From Hyphomicrobiales bacterium (GTDB lineage Bacteria; Pseudomonadota; Alphaproteobacteria; Rhizobiales; Beijerinckiaceae), in the NCBI GenBank assembly GCA_028290085.1, contig JAQGKN010000517.1, positions 1 to 5,944 of the forward strand: DNA of 5,944 nt. The letters are read 5' to 3'. Both the position numbers and the translations under genes were made by a program. This document shows positions 1 to 5,624 of the stretch, piece after piece; positions within the stretch are counted from its first letter, which is position 1, and each line of letters starts with the position of its first letter. Below the pieces are notes generated by a model that searched no databases, was not told the DNA's origin, and saw only the letters and a program-made list of their open reading frames with translations.

Positions 1-1059
1 CTCCGGCCCGACGATCCGCCCGGCGCTGACAACGAGGCTGACGTTGCAACTCGCGAGGTCGTCGATGACGGCGAGATCCGCCCGCCAGCCCGGCGCGACC
101 AGTCCGCGATCGCGCAGCCCGAAGGCATGGGCGGCCGAAATACTGGCCATGCGATAGACCGCAAGTGGCAGCGCACCCAGCGAAATGGCCGTGCGGATCA
201 TGTAATCGAGATGCCCTTCTTCATCGATATCGAGCGGATTGCGATCATCGGTGCAAAGGCACATGAAAGGCGCCGTGATGTTGGAAATCACCGGTGCCAA
301 CGCGTGCAGATCTTTCGAGACCGAGCCTTCGCGCACGAGGATCGTCATGCCCTTGGAGAGCTTTTCCAGCGCCTCTTCGGGTGTTGTTGTCTCATGGTCG
401 GTGCGGATGCGCGCGGCCAGATAGCCGTTGAGATCCATGCCGCGCAGCAGCGGCGCATGGCCGTCGATGTGGCGCGACTGAAACGCCGCGAGCTTGTCGA
501 GCACGGCGGGATCGCGCGCGAGAACGCCAGGAAAATTCATGAACTCGGCGAGCCCGATGACATGGCGATTGTCGATGAAGGCCAGCAAGTCCGCCGCCTC
601 CAGCCGCGCACCCGATGTCTCCAGATCGGTCGCCGGCACACAGCTCGAAAGCTGGACGCGCAGATCCATCGCGCTCGCATCCGCGCACTCCAGAAAATAG
701 CGGATGCCTTCAGCGCCCAGCACATTGGAGATCTCGTGCGGATCGCAGATCGCAGTCGTGACCCCGTGCGGCAGCACGCAGCGGTCGAATTCCGGCGGCG
801 TCACCAGCGAGGATTCGACATGCAGATGCGTGTCGATGAAACCGGGCACCACGATCTGCCCGCGCAGGTTGATCTCGCGCAATCCACGATAAGTCCCGCG
901 CGTGCCCACGATGCGCTCGCCGCAGATCGCAACATCGGACGCAAAGATTTCGCCAGTGACGAGATCGAACACGCGCCCGTTCTTGAGCACGAGATCGGCA
1001 GGCTCGACGCCCCTACCCTGCGCAATCGCCCGGCCCAGAAACTGCTGCGTCGTTCCCAT
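1..1059 (-). CDS. ade: Adenine deaminase, 5' part (C-terminus beyond window)
   Basis: Adenine deaminase of the amidohydrolase superfamily hydrolyses adenine to hypoxanthine and ammonia in the cytoplasm, feeding purine salvage. The minus frame is open from the ATG at 1059 to base 1, giving 353 residues; the family is usually about 550-600, so roughly the last third is missing. Visible motifs are [11 protein letters not shown] (residues 20-30), the metal-binding HLH in [13 protein letters not shown] (H78, H80), [11 protein letters not shown] (105-115), the candidate bridging glutamate in GLAEFMN (E172), [19 protein letters not shown] with H201, TDHE with H222, REGS (243-246) and the acidic CTDDRNPLD (D271/D272). 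Together they identify the deaminase rather than dihydroorotase or imidazolonepropionase. A GGGAG Shine-Dalgarno lies 7 nt before the ATG. The gene follows the protease in the same direction but is separated by 205 bp with a hairpin repeat and its own candidate promoter, so it is probably transcribed separately. No frameshift or missing catalytic residue is visible in this part. Confidence 0.95.
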   Translation of the reverse strand, partial: MGTTQQFLGRAIAQGRGVEPADLVLKNGRVFDLVTGEIFASDVAICGERIVGTRGTYRGLREINLRGQIVVPGFIDTHLHVESSLVTPPEFDRCVLPHGVTTAICDPHEISNVLGAEGIRYFLECADASAMDLRVQLSSCVPATDLETSGARLEAADLLAFIDNRHVIGLAEFMNFPGVLARDPAVLDKLAAFQSRHIDGHAPLLRGMDLNGYLAARIRTDHETTTPEEALEKLSKGMTILVREGSVSKDLHALAPVISNITAPFMCLCTDDRNPLDIDEEGHLDYMIRTAISLGALPLAVYRMASISAAHAFGLRDRGLVAPGWRADLAVIDDLASCNVSLVVSAGRIVGPE

Positions 1060-1066
1060 GATCCCG

Positions 1067-1149
1067 CTCCCGGCCCGTATGGCGATGCACCATTGCGGGC
1101 CGGTTCGAGCGGGCTGTCAATGTGCCCTGTTCATTTTCGTGACCGGCCC
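1067..1149 (-). promoter_or_regulatory. Competing hairpin segments upstream of ade
   Basis: Three segments can form two exclusive 8-bp stems in minus-strand RNA. Segment A (1149-1142, GGGCCGGT) pairs with B (1104-1097, ACCGGCCC). B, read one base further (1103-1096, CCGGCCCG), pairs instead with C (1077-1070, CGGGCCGG). Segment C overlaps the first two G residues of the GGGAG Shine-Dalgarno (1071-1067). B:C would therefore partly mask ribosome binding and A:B would free it, which is an attenuator-like layout. It works at RNA level only if transcription starts upstream of 1149. At DNA level the B:C dyad covers the candidate -10 region and could be an operator instead. The complementarity is seen; the regulatory role is inferred. 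Confidence 0.35.
1092..1120 (-). promoter_or_regulatory. Candidate sigma70-type promoter for ade
   Basis: Reading the minus strand, a perfect TTGACA (1120-1115) is followed after exactly 17 nt by CGCAAT (1097-1092), which matches the last three bases of TATAAT. Transcription would begin near 1085, giving a leader of about 25 nt before the ATG at 1059. The -35 is convincing and the -10 weak, so a regulated or weak promoter is possible. Its position after the repeat fits independent transcription of ade. Confidence 0.4.
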
Positions 1150-1174
1150 AGAGCTGGACACAAGACTTCTTGCC

Positions 1175-1254
1175 GTCATTGCGAGCGAGGCGAAGCAATC
1201 CAGAGGGTTCCAGCGACTCCCGGATTGCCGCGTCGCTCCGCTCCTCGCAATGAC
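1175..1254. repeat. Imperfect palindromic intergenic repeat (Bradyrhizobium-type)
   Basis: The left arm (1175-1201) begins GTCATTGCGAG and ends GCAATCC. The right arm (1222-1254) is its imperfect reverse complement, beginning GGATTGC and ending CTCGCAATGAC. The arms differ by a few internal bases and a small length difference, around a 20-nt centre. Repeats with these ends are, from general knowledge, dispersed in high copy in Bradyrhizobium, Rhodopseudomonas and related genomes and behave like REP-type elements. It starts 10 bp beyond the protease stop codon, so in RNA it would form a long hairpin just past the reading frame, where it could stabilise the 3' end or help stop transcription. 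No U-tract follows, so I do not call it an intrinsic terminator. Confidence 0.8.
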
Positions 1255-1264
1255 GACCGCCTCT

Positions 1265-2665
1265 TCACCCACCCACAACAGTCGTGAACACCTGCCCGCC
1301 GCGCGCGAGCGTCAGCTTCCAATAATAATTGCGCCCCGCCGACGCCGTCTTCAGATCAGCAGTGCGCGCGATCTTTGCGTCGTTGACGGCGATGATGACG
1401 TCACCCTTCTGGATACCCACTGCCGCCGCCGAAGAATTCTCCTCGACGTCGGTGACGATAACGCCCTCCTTGACGGTCTCGACTGAAAACTCCTCGGTCG
1501 TCGCGGGCGAGACGTTGACGACGGTGGCGCCCCCAAACGGCGAACGCCCCGAAATCGTGAGGCTCTCGCGTGCCGGCACTTCCGGCGCAGGTGCGAGCTT
1601 CACTTGCAATGTGAGCGTCTTGCCTTTGCGAAGCACGGAGACAGGCACCGTGCCGCCCAGTGCGCGCACACCCATGCGGTAGCCGAAGCTCTCCGGGTCA
1701 TCGACGCTGAGGCCGTCAACGGCAGTAATCACGTCACCACGCTGCAAGCCCGCGTCGACCGCCGGACTGCGCGGATAGAGATCCGCCACCAGCGCACCGG
1801 CCGGGCGATCCATGCCGAGCGACTCCGCGATCTCCTTGGACACGGCCTGCAAGGTTGCGCCGAGCCACGGGCGACGCACCTGCCGCACGCCTCCCTTGGC
1901 GGCTGCAACGACGATCTTGACCATATTCACCGGGATCGCGAAGCCGATGCCGATGGAGCCGCCCGACTTTGAAAAGATCGCGGAGTTGATGCCAACCAGC
2001 CGCGCGTTCATGTCGATCAGCGCACCGCCCGAATTGCCCGGATTGATGGCAGCATCGGTCTGGATGAAGAACCCGTAATCGCTGATGCCGACCTGCGTGC
2101 GCGCGAGCGCGGAAATGATGCCCTGCGTCACCGTTTGCCCGACCCCGAACGGATTGCCGAGCGCCAACACGAGATCGCCGACTTCCAGCGCATCGGAATC
2201 GCCGAGCTCCATGACCGGGAACGACGAACCGCCATTCTTGATCTTCAGGACCGCGAGATCGGTGCGCGGATCGCGCAGCACGATTTCCGCCTCGTATTCG
2301 CGTTTATCGGGCAGTGCCACCTTCACATCCGTCATGCCCTCGATGACGTGGTGGTTGGTGATGACGAGGCCGCTCGCATCGACGATGACGCCCGAGCCGA
2401 GCGACTGCGCGGTGGGACCACCGGGGCGCTGCTGGTCGCCGAAGAACTGGCGGAAAATCGGATCGTCGAACAGCGGATTGCGCTGCCGCTTTTCAGTCCG
2501 CGACGCATAGACGTTCACGACCGAGGGCTGCGCCTTCTTCACGATGGGCGAATACGACAGGGTGATCTGCCCACGCGTCTCCGGCGTCACGCGCAACGGC
2601 TGCTGGGCTGCGCAGGGCAGCGTTCCCAGCACGAGGAGGACCAAAGGCAAGAACAGGCGTTTCAT
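1265..2665 (-). CDS. Periplasmic Deg/HtrA (Do-family) serine endoprotease
   Basis: This is a 466-residue secreted trypsin-like protease with two PDZ domains that should degrade misfolded envelope proteins. The N-terminus MKRLFLPLVLLVLGTLPCAA is a Sec signal peptide; there is no good lipobox before the Cys, and that is the only Cys, so the mature protein is cysteine-free. Counting from the ATG at 2665, the catalytic triad is H106 (TNHHVIEG), D136 (DPRTDLAVL) and S212 (NPGNSGGAL). The short loop with NPLFDDPIFRQFFG is typical of Deg proteins. PDZ1 spans about 264-357 (RPWLGATLQ to LQVKLAP), and a compact PDZ2 about 390-463 (GVIVTDVEENSSAAAVGIQKGDVIIAVNDAKI). A GTG three codons upstream (2674) is in frame, but the Shine-Dalgarno overlaps it, so the ATG is preferred. 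The gene sits after the rplQ terminator, a position Deg genes commonly hold in Rhizobiales. DegP, DegQ or MucD naming cannot be settled from sequence. Confidence 0.95.
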   Translation of the reverse strand: MKRLFLPLVLLVLGTLPCAAQQPLRVTPETRGQITLSYSPIVKKAQPSVVNVYASRTEKRQRNPLFDDPIFRQFFGDQQRPGGPTAQSLGSGVIVDASGLVITNHHVIEGMTDVKVALPDKREYEAEIVLRDPRTDLAVLKIKNGGSSFPVMELGDSDALEVGDLVLALGNPFGVGQTVTQGIISALARTQVGISDYGFFIQTDAAINPGNSGGALIDMNARLVGINSAIFSKSGGSIGIGFAIPVNMVKIVVAAAKGGVRQVRRPWLGATLQAVSKEIAESLGMDRPAGALVADLYPRSPAVDAGLQRGDVITAVDGLSVDDPESFGYRMGVRALGGTVPVSVLRKGKTLTLQVKLAPAPEVPARESLTISGRSPFGGATVVNVSPATTEEFSVETVKEGVIVTDVEENSSAAAVGIQKGDVIIAVNDAKIARTADLKTASAGRNYYWKLTLARGGQVFTTVVGG

Positions 2666-2673
2666 CGGGCGCA

Positions 2674-2677
2674 CTCC
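2674..2677 (-). promoter_or_regulatory. Shine-Dalgarno deciding the protease start
   Basis: GGAG on the minus strand lies 8 nt before the ATG at 2665 and overlaps the alternative in-frame GTG at 2674. A ribosome bound here can only use the ATG, which also gives a signal peptide beginning MKRLF. Confidence 0.65.
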
Positions 2678-2694
2678 GCAGGACCACGCGGCTT

Positions 2695-2700
2695 CATATA
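2695..2700 (-). promoter_or_regulatory. Candidate -10 element for the protease gene
   Basis: Since a strong terminator ends the ribosomal operon at 2751, the protease needs a promoter between 2751 and 2665. The best -10 there is TATATG (2700-2695), which also reads as CTATAT one base upstream and so resembles the alphaproteobacterial housekeeping -10. It would start transcription about 24 nt before the ATG. No convincing -35 (or GGAAC for an ECF sigma factor) is found at the proper distance; TTTCCG at 17 nt is poor. Confidence 0.35.
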
Positions 2701-2750
2701 GGCCCGCACCCGTCCCACGGAAAGCTTCACCGGAGCATCAGCCCGCGCAA

Positions 2751-2779
2751 TAAAAAAAGGCGGCTCCGGAGAGCCGCCT
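2751..2779 (-). terminator. Intrinsic terminator of the rpsM-rplQ operon
   Basis: In minus-strand RNA a perfect stem GGCGGCTC/GAGCCGCC (2778-2771 with 2766-2759) closes the tetraloop TCCG, with one more A-T pair at the base, and is followed by seven T residues (2758-2752). It begins 26 nt after the rplQ stop codon. Strong GC stem, small loop and U-tract make it a textbook Rho-independent terminator that separates the ribosomal operon from the protease gene. Confidence 0.93.
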
Positions 2780-2805
2780 CGAAATCGTGGAAACGAAGCG
2801 ACCGA

Positions 2806-3222
2806 TTACTCGGCGGCTTCGTCCTGAACCTGCACCGGGCCGGAATCCTTGCCCTTGGCGGAGACGTCGCGGTCGACGAACTCGATCACGGCCATCGGGG
2901 CGTTGTCGCCGAAGCGGAAGCCAGCCTTGAGCACGCGGGTGTAGCCGCCGTTGCGGTCCTTGTAACGCGGTCCGAGAATGTCGAACAGCTTGCGGACGAG
3001 GACGACGTCCTTCATCTGGGCAATCGCCTGACGGCGCGCATGCAGGTCGCCGCGCTTGCCGAGGGTGACGAGCTTCTCGACGACGGGACGCAGGTCCTTG
3101 GCCTTCGGAAGGGTCGTGACGATCTGCTCGTGCTTGATGAGCGCCTGGCACATGTTGGCGAACATCGCCTTGCGGTGTTCGGCTGTGCGGTTAAAGCGGC
3201 GCTTCTTACGTCCGTGATACAT
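2806..3222 (-). CDS. rplQ: 50S ribosomal protein L17
   Basis: This 138-residue protein is a 50S component near the peptide exit tunnel and belongs to family bL17. Characteristic blocks are [14 protein letters not shown] (11-24), [32 protein letters not shown] (34-65), [30 protein letters not shown] (90-119), then a short acidic tail usual for alphaproteobacteria ([12 protein letters not shown]). The frame is open for 13 more codons to an ATG at 3261, but the family starts at MYHG, and a GGAG Shine-Dalgarno sits 7 nt before the ATG at 3222. The first residues ([13 protein letters not shown]) differ from the usual MRHG..RKLNRT. It is the last gene of the operon, 149 bp after rpoA, and is followed by a strong terminator. 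Confidence 0.98.
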   Translation of the reverse strand: MYHGRKKRRFNRTAEHRKAMFANMCQALIKHEQIVTTLPKAKDLRPVVEKLVTLGKRGDLHARRQAIAQMKDVVLVRKLFDILGPRYKDRNGGYTRVLKAGFRFGDNAPMAVIEFVDRDVSAKGKDSGPVQVQDEAAE

Positions 3223-3229
3223 GGCTTTT

Positions 3230-3233
3230 CTCC
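3230..3233 (-). promoter_or_regulatory. Shine-Dalgarno fixing the rplQ start
   Basis: GGAG on the minus strand, 7 nt before the ATG at 3222, supports that start over the longer in-frame ATG at 3261, whose extra 13 residues do not fit the L17 family. Confidence 0.75.
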
Positions 3234-3245
3234 ATTGAGGGGTTT

Positions 3246-3339
3246 CCAGCCGCCGGGCCAAGGAACGGCTGGTCTTTCTAGTGCCTCACCCTTTCAGGGG
3301 TGAGGATTTGCGGCGAGGAGCGTTTGGCCCCTCAGCCGC
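3246..3339 (-). other. Three tandem stem-loops in the rpoA-rplQ spacer
   Basis: The 149-bp spacer contains three predicted hairpins. Nearest rpoA, GCGGC.GAGG (3310-3318) pairs with CCTC.A.GCCGC (3330-3339) with one bulged base. Next, CCTCACCC (3284-3291) pairs perfectly with GGGTGAGG (3298-3305) around a 6-nt loop. Nearest rplQ, CCAGCCG (3246-3252) pairs with CGGCTGG (3266-3272) around 13 nt. None is followed by a T-tract in the direction of transcription, so they do not look like terminators. They could be RNase processing or stability elements that set rplQ output apart from rpoA. Pairing is read from sequence; the function is unknown. Confidence 0.5.
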
Positions 3340-3371
3340 GATCAGTCTCCCAAATGCGGGAAACGTGAAGC

Positions 3372-4388
3372 TCAGTAGTGCTCTTCGAAGCGCTTGGCCA
3401 GCTCTTCGATGTTCTCCGGCGGCCAGCCGGTGACTTCCATGCCCAGATGGAGACCCATCTGCGCGAGCACTTCCTTGATTTCGTTGAGCGACTTGCGGCC
3501 GAAGTTCGGCGTCCGCAGCATCTCGGCTTCCGTCTTCTGAATGAGGTCGCCGATATAGACGATGTTGTCGTTCTTCAGGCAGTTCGCCGAACGCACCGAC
3601 AGCTCGAGTTCGTCGACCTTCTTGAGCAGCGCCGGGTTGAAGGCGAGCTCCGGAATCGACGGCTGGGCCTCTTCGCGGCGCGGCTCTTCGAAGTTCACGA
3701 AGACGTTGAGCTGGTCCTGAAGGATGCGAGCCGAATAGGCGACCGCATCCTCGGGGCTCACCGAACCGTTCGTCTCGACCGTCAGCGTCAGCTTGTCATA
3801 GTCGAGGATCTGGCCTTCGCGCGTGTTCTCAACGCGGTAACTGACCTTCTTCACAGGCGAATAGAGGCTGTCGACGGGGATGAGGCCGATCGGCGCATCT
3901 TCCGCGCGATTGCGCTCAGCCGGGACGTAGCCCTTGCCGGTGTTGACGGTGAATTCCATTCGGATCTCCGCGCCCTCGTCGAGCGTGCAGATCACGAGAT
4001 TGGGGTTGAGCACCACGACGTCGCCGGTCACGGCGATATCGCCGGCGAGCACGGCGCCCGGGCCCTGCTTCTTCAGAACCATGCGCTTGGGGCCATCGCC
4101 CTGCATGCGCAGCGAGATGTCCTTGATGTTCAGCACGAGATCGGTGACGTCCTCGCGAACGCCCGGGATCGAGGAGAACTCATGCAGCACGCCGTCGATC
4201 TGGACGGCCGTGATGGCAGCGCCCTGGAGCGAGGAGAGGAGTACGCGGCGCAGAGCATTGCCAAGCGTCAGGCCGAAGCCGCGCTCGAGGGGCTCAGCGA
4301 CAACGATCGCGATCTTCTTGGGGTCTTCACCCGGAGAGACCTCGAGTTTGTTCGGCTTGATGAGTTCTTGCCAGTTCTTCTGGATCAC
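3372..4388 (-). CDS. rpoA: DNA-directed RNA polymerase subunit alpha
   Basis: This is the full-length 338-residue alpha subunit, whose dimer nucleates assembly of beta and beta' and whose C-terminal domain contacts UP-element DNA and activators. The N-terminal domain covers about residues 1-235, starting [16 protein letters not shown] as in other alphaproteobacteria, with [21 protein letters not shown] (34-54) in the dimerisation and assembly region. A linker follows, then the C-terminal domain at about 252-320, with VRSANCLK (R266, N269, C270, matching the E. coli R265 DNA-contact region) and [14 protein letters not shown] (295-308). Translation starts at a GTG (4388) preceded by AAGGA at 8 nt; the nearby upstream ATG (4404) is out of frame. 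It lies 134 bp after rpsK with an apparent terminator between, so it may be transcribed at a lower level or from an additional promoter. Confidence 0.99.
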   Translation of the reverse strand: MIQKNWQELIKPNKLEVSPGEDPKKIAIVVAEPLERGFGLTLGNALRRVLLSSLQGAAITAVQIDGVLHEFSSIPGVREDVTDLVLNIKDISLRMQGDGPKRMVLKKQGPGAVLAGDIAVTGDVVVLNPNLVICTLDEGAEIRMEFTVNTGKGYVPAERNRAEDAPIGLIPVDSLYSPVKKVSYRVENTREGQILDYDKLTLTVETNGSVSPEDAVAYSARILQDQLNVFVNFEEPRREEAQPSIPELAFNPALLKKVDELELSVRSANCLKNDNIVYIGDLIQKTEAEMLRTPNFGRKSLNEIKEVLAQMGLHLGMEVTGWPPENIEELAKRFEEHY

Positions 4389-4396
4389 GGCTGTTA

Positions 4397-4401
4397 TCCT
4401 T
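4397..4401 (-). promoter_or_regulatory. Shine-Dalgarno for the rpoA GTG start
   Basis: AAGGA on the minus strand ends 8 nt before the GTG at 4388. It overlaps the codons following an out-of-frame ATG (4404-4402), which rules that ATG out as the start and supports GTG as the real initiation codon. Confidence 0.7.
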
Positions 4402-4461
4402 CATGATGCAGCACAAGGCATATCGGTCCGTCGACCCTGGCCCTGAACCGTCGATGAAAAC

Positions 4462-4498
4462 AAAAAAAGCACCCTCCCCGCCCGTCGGTGGGGAGAGC
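4462..4498 (-). terminator. Apparent intrinsic terminator between rpsK and rpoA
   Basis: In minus-strand RNA the arm GCTCTCCCC (4498-4490) pairs with GGGGAGGGT (4479-4471). The core is six perfect pairs, CTCCCC/GGGGAG, extended by G-U and G-C pairs around a 10-nt loop. GC and seven T residues (4468-4462) follow. It begins 24 nt after the rpsK stop codon, where a terminator would normally sit, yet three lines of evidence (gene order, orientation, and no strong promoter before rpoA) suggest rpoA is in the same operon. It may be a partial terminator that lowers rpoA and rplQ transcription relative to rpsM and rpsK. Confidence 0.7.
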
Positions 4499-4522
4499 GA
4501 TCTTGGAAAGACCTTTGAAAGG

Positions 4523-4912
4523 TCAGACGCGCCGACGCTTGCGCGGGCGGCAGCCGTTGTGCGGGATCGGCGTCACGTCGCGGATCGACGTCACGGTGAA
4601 GCCCGCCGCCTGCAGAGCGCGCAGAGCCGACTCACGTCCTGAACCAGGACCGGAAACTTCGACTTCCAGCGTGCGCATGCCGTGCTCGGCAGCCTTGCGG
4701 GCTGCGTCTTCGGCAGCCATCTGGGCCGCATACGGGGTCGACTTACGCGAGCCTTTGAAGCCCATCGTGCCGGCGGACGACCAGGAGATCGTGTTACCCT
4801 GTGCGTCGGTGATCGTGATCATCGTGTTGTTGAAGGTCGAGCTCACGTGAGCCACGCCAGACACGATGTTCTTGCGTTCGCGGCGGCGAATGCGGGTTGC
4901 TTCTTTTGCCAT
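4523..4912 (-). CDS. rpsK: 30S ribosomal protein S11
   Basis: This 129-residue protein of family uS11 lies in the 30S platform near the mRNA exit and the Shine-Dalgarno helix. Its length equals that of the E. coli protein. Diagnostic segments are [17 protein letters not shown] (20-36), [14 protein letters not shown] (51-64), [15 protein letters not shown] (87-101) and the basic C-terminus [20 protein letters not shown] (110-129). The Asn119-Gly120 pair sits where E. coli S11 is known to carry an isoaspartate. The ATG at 4912 has an AAGGA Shine-Dalgarno 9 nt upstream. The gene is 135 bp after rpsM. Next in many other bacteria would come rpsD, which is absent here, as is usual in alphaproteobacteria. 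A 15-nt inverted repeat (4510-4524, GACCTT/AAGGTC) overlaps its TGA stop. Confidence 0.99.
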   Translation of the reverse strand: MAKEATRIRRRERKNIVSGVAHVSSTFNNTMITITDAQGNTISWSSAGTMGFKGSRKSTPYAAQMAAEDAARKAAEHGMRTLEVEVSGPGSGRESALRALQAAGFTVTSIRDVTPIPHNGCRPRKRRRV

Positions 4913-4931
4913 TTCTTATCGTCCTTCAGGC

Positions 4932-5024
4932 GCGCCCGTAATTCCGGGCGCTCGGGATGGAGGTGATCGGCGGGCATGAGTTTGCACGCCCGATCTCTTG
5001 GACGCCCCGAACGAATCCGGGGCG
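4932..5024 (-). other. Three stem-loops in the rpsM-rpsK spacer
   Basis: The 135-bp spacer holds three possible GC-rich hairpins: CGCCCCG (5003-5009) with CGGGGCG (5018-5024), 8-nt loop; CGGGC (4971-4975) with GCCCG (4988-4992), which can be extended by GAT/ATC across a bulge (4965-4995); and GCGCCCG (4932-4938) with CGGGCGC (4945-4951), 6-nt loop. The last lies just upstream of the rpsK Shine-Dalgarno (AAGGA, 4926-4922). No T-tracts follow, so these are not terminators. They could shape mRNA processing or translation of rpsK. This is inference from base pairing only. Confidence 0.5.
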
Positions 5025-5047
5025 CTCTCGCGGCCTGAGCCGTGAAA

Positions 5048-5416
5048 TTACTTCTTCTTGCCGGCGATCGGCTTCGCCTTGCCCTTGCGGGTACGGGCGT
5101 TGGTGTGCGTGCGCTGGCCACGAACGGGCAGCTGACGACGATGACGCAGGCCGCGGTAGCAACCCAGGTCCATCAGGCGCTTGATGTTCATCGCAACTTC
5201 ACGGCGCAGATCGCCCTCGACCATATAGTCGCGGTCGATGGTCTCGCGGATCTGGAGCACTTCAGCGTCCGTCAGCTGAGCGACGCGACGCTCGGCGGGA
5301 ATGGAGACCTTCTCGCAGATCTCTTTCGCCTTCTGGGCGCCGATGCCGTGGATGTACTGGAGCGCGATGATGACGCGCTTGTTCGTCGGGATGTTTACGC
5401 CTGCAATACGAGCCAT
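5048..5416 (-). CDS. rpsM: 30S ribosomal protein S13
   Basis: This 122-residue protein of family uS13 sits in the 30S head and contacts the P-site tRNA and the bridge to the 50S subunit. It begins [15 protein letters not shown], carries the helix-turn segment [14 protein letters not shown] (21-34), the signature [28 protein letters not shown] (85-112) and a lysine-rich tail AKPIAGKKK. The frame is open far upstream (to beyond 5689), but those residues are unlike any ribosomal protein, and a GGAG Shine-Dalgarno 8 nt before the ATG at 5416 fixes the start. It is the first gene of the operon here: a promoter and a structured leader lie upstream. In many alphaproteobacteria adk immediately precedes rpsM, whereas here a GST-family gene does. 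Confidence 0.99.
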   Translation of the reverse strand: MARIAGVNIPTNKRVIIALQYIHGIGAQKAKEICEKVSIPAERRVAQLTDAEVLQIRETIDRDYMVEGDLRREVAMNIKRLMDLGCYRGLRHRRQLPVRGQRTHTNARTRKGKAKPIAGKKK

Positions 5417-5424
5417 CTGGCCGT

Positions 5425-5494
5425 CTCCATGTGGTGCAGCCCTGAGGCTGCGCTTCAGATAACCCCGCGCCGGTGGAGGCCGGCCAATGCGGGG
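5425..5494 (-). promoter_or_regulatory. Structured 5' leader of rpsM: two hairpins before the Shine-Dalgarno
   Basis: In minus-strand RNA, hairpin 1 (5494-5463) pairs CCCCGC with GCGGGG and GCCGG with CCGGC, giving 11 pairs with a 4-nt bulge (ATTG) on the 5' side and a 6-nt loop. Hairpin 2 (5451-5436) pairs GCAGCC with GGCTGC around the loop TCAG and ends 7 nt before the GGAG Shine-Dalgarno (5428-5425). In E. coli this operon is controlled by S4 binding a leader pseudoknot, but rpsD is not in this operon and I do not see the E. coli structure. Another ribosomal protein of the operon could be the ligand. The structure is read from sequence; autoregulation is inferred. Confidence 0.5.
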
Positions 5495-5570
5495 GTGAGA
5501 CACGAGCGTTCCTGACGGCCAGTCCCAAAGGAAAGGCTCCGGGAGCGCGTGCGATCTCGGTGAGATGCGG

Positions 5571-5599
5571 CTTTTAGGACATGCGGCGGGGCACGTCAA
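5571..5599 (-). promoter_or_regulatory. Sigma70-type promoter of the rpsM operon
   Basis: Reading the minus strand, TTGACG (5599-5594) is followed after 17 nt by TAAAAG (5576-5571; CTAAAA if read one base earlier). The -35 agrees with the alphaproteobacterial consensus and the spacing is ideal; the -10 is moderate. Transcription would start near 5564, giving a leader of about 148 nt. A small inverted repeat ATCTC/GAGAT (5554-5566) lies over the expected start site. The promoter explains how rpsM-rplQ can be expressed away from the S10/spc ribosomal genes. Confidence 0.65.
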
Positions 5600-5608
5600 C
5601 CGAAAGGG

Positions 5609-5624
5609 GGCGAATGCATTCGCC
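5609..5624. promoter_or_regulatory. 16-bp perfect palindrome upstream of the rpsM promoter
   Basis: GGCGAATGCATTCGCC is perfectly self-complementary. It ends 9 bp upstream of the -35 element, centred about 52 bp before the expected start of transcription, a common position for an activator or repressor dyad. Read as RNA from the GST side it could also form a 6-bp hairpin with loop TGCA, but no U-tract follows. No regulator can be named from this sequence. Confidence 0.45.

Noticed and set aside
127..1287. A 386-codon open frame on the plus strand.
   Set aside because: It is antisense to adenine deaminase, whose motifs are intact on the minus strand; the plus-strand protein is rich in Arg, His and Asp without any recognisable domain, and continues through the intergenic repeat.
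2603..2614. A lipoprotein signal at the cysteine in the protease leader (LGTLPC).
   Set aside because: The residue before Cys is Pro and the lipobox pattern is not met; ordinary signal peptidase I cleavage after CAA is more likely.
2666..2674. GTG at 2674 as the start of the protease.
   Set aside because: The Shine-Dalgarno GGAG overlaps this codon, while it is ideally placed for the ATG at 2665.
2135..2701. A 188-codon plus-strand open frame and its neighbours at 1604-1972 and 1329-1682.
   Set aside because: All are antisense to the Deg protease coding sequence and lack domain features.
3223..3261. A 13-residue extension of L17 from the ATG at 3261.
   Set aside because: The family starts at the internal Met, which has a well-placed GGAG.
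3378..4406. A 342-codon open frame on the plus strand.
   Set aside because: It mirrors rpoA exactly on the opposite strand, a usual effect of GC-rich codon use; no family resemblance.
4406..4434. A promoter for rpoA (TTCAGG-17-GATATG).
   Set aside because: Both hexamers match the consensus poorly; mentioned only in connection with the internal terminator.
5609..5624. The palindrome as terminator of the GST gene.
   Set aside because: No T-tract follows in the direction of transcription and it lies more than 70 bp past the stop codon.
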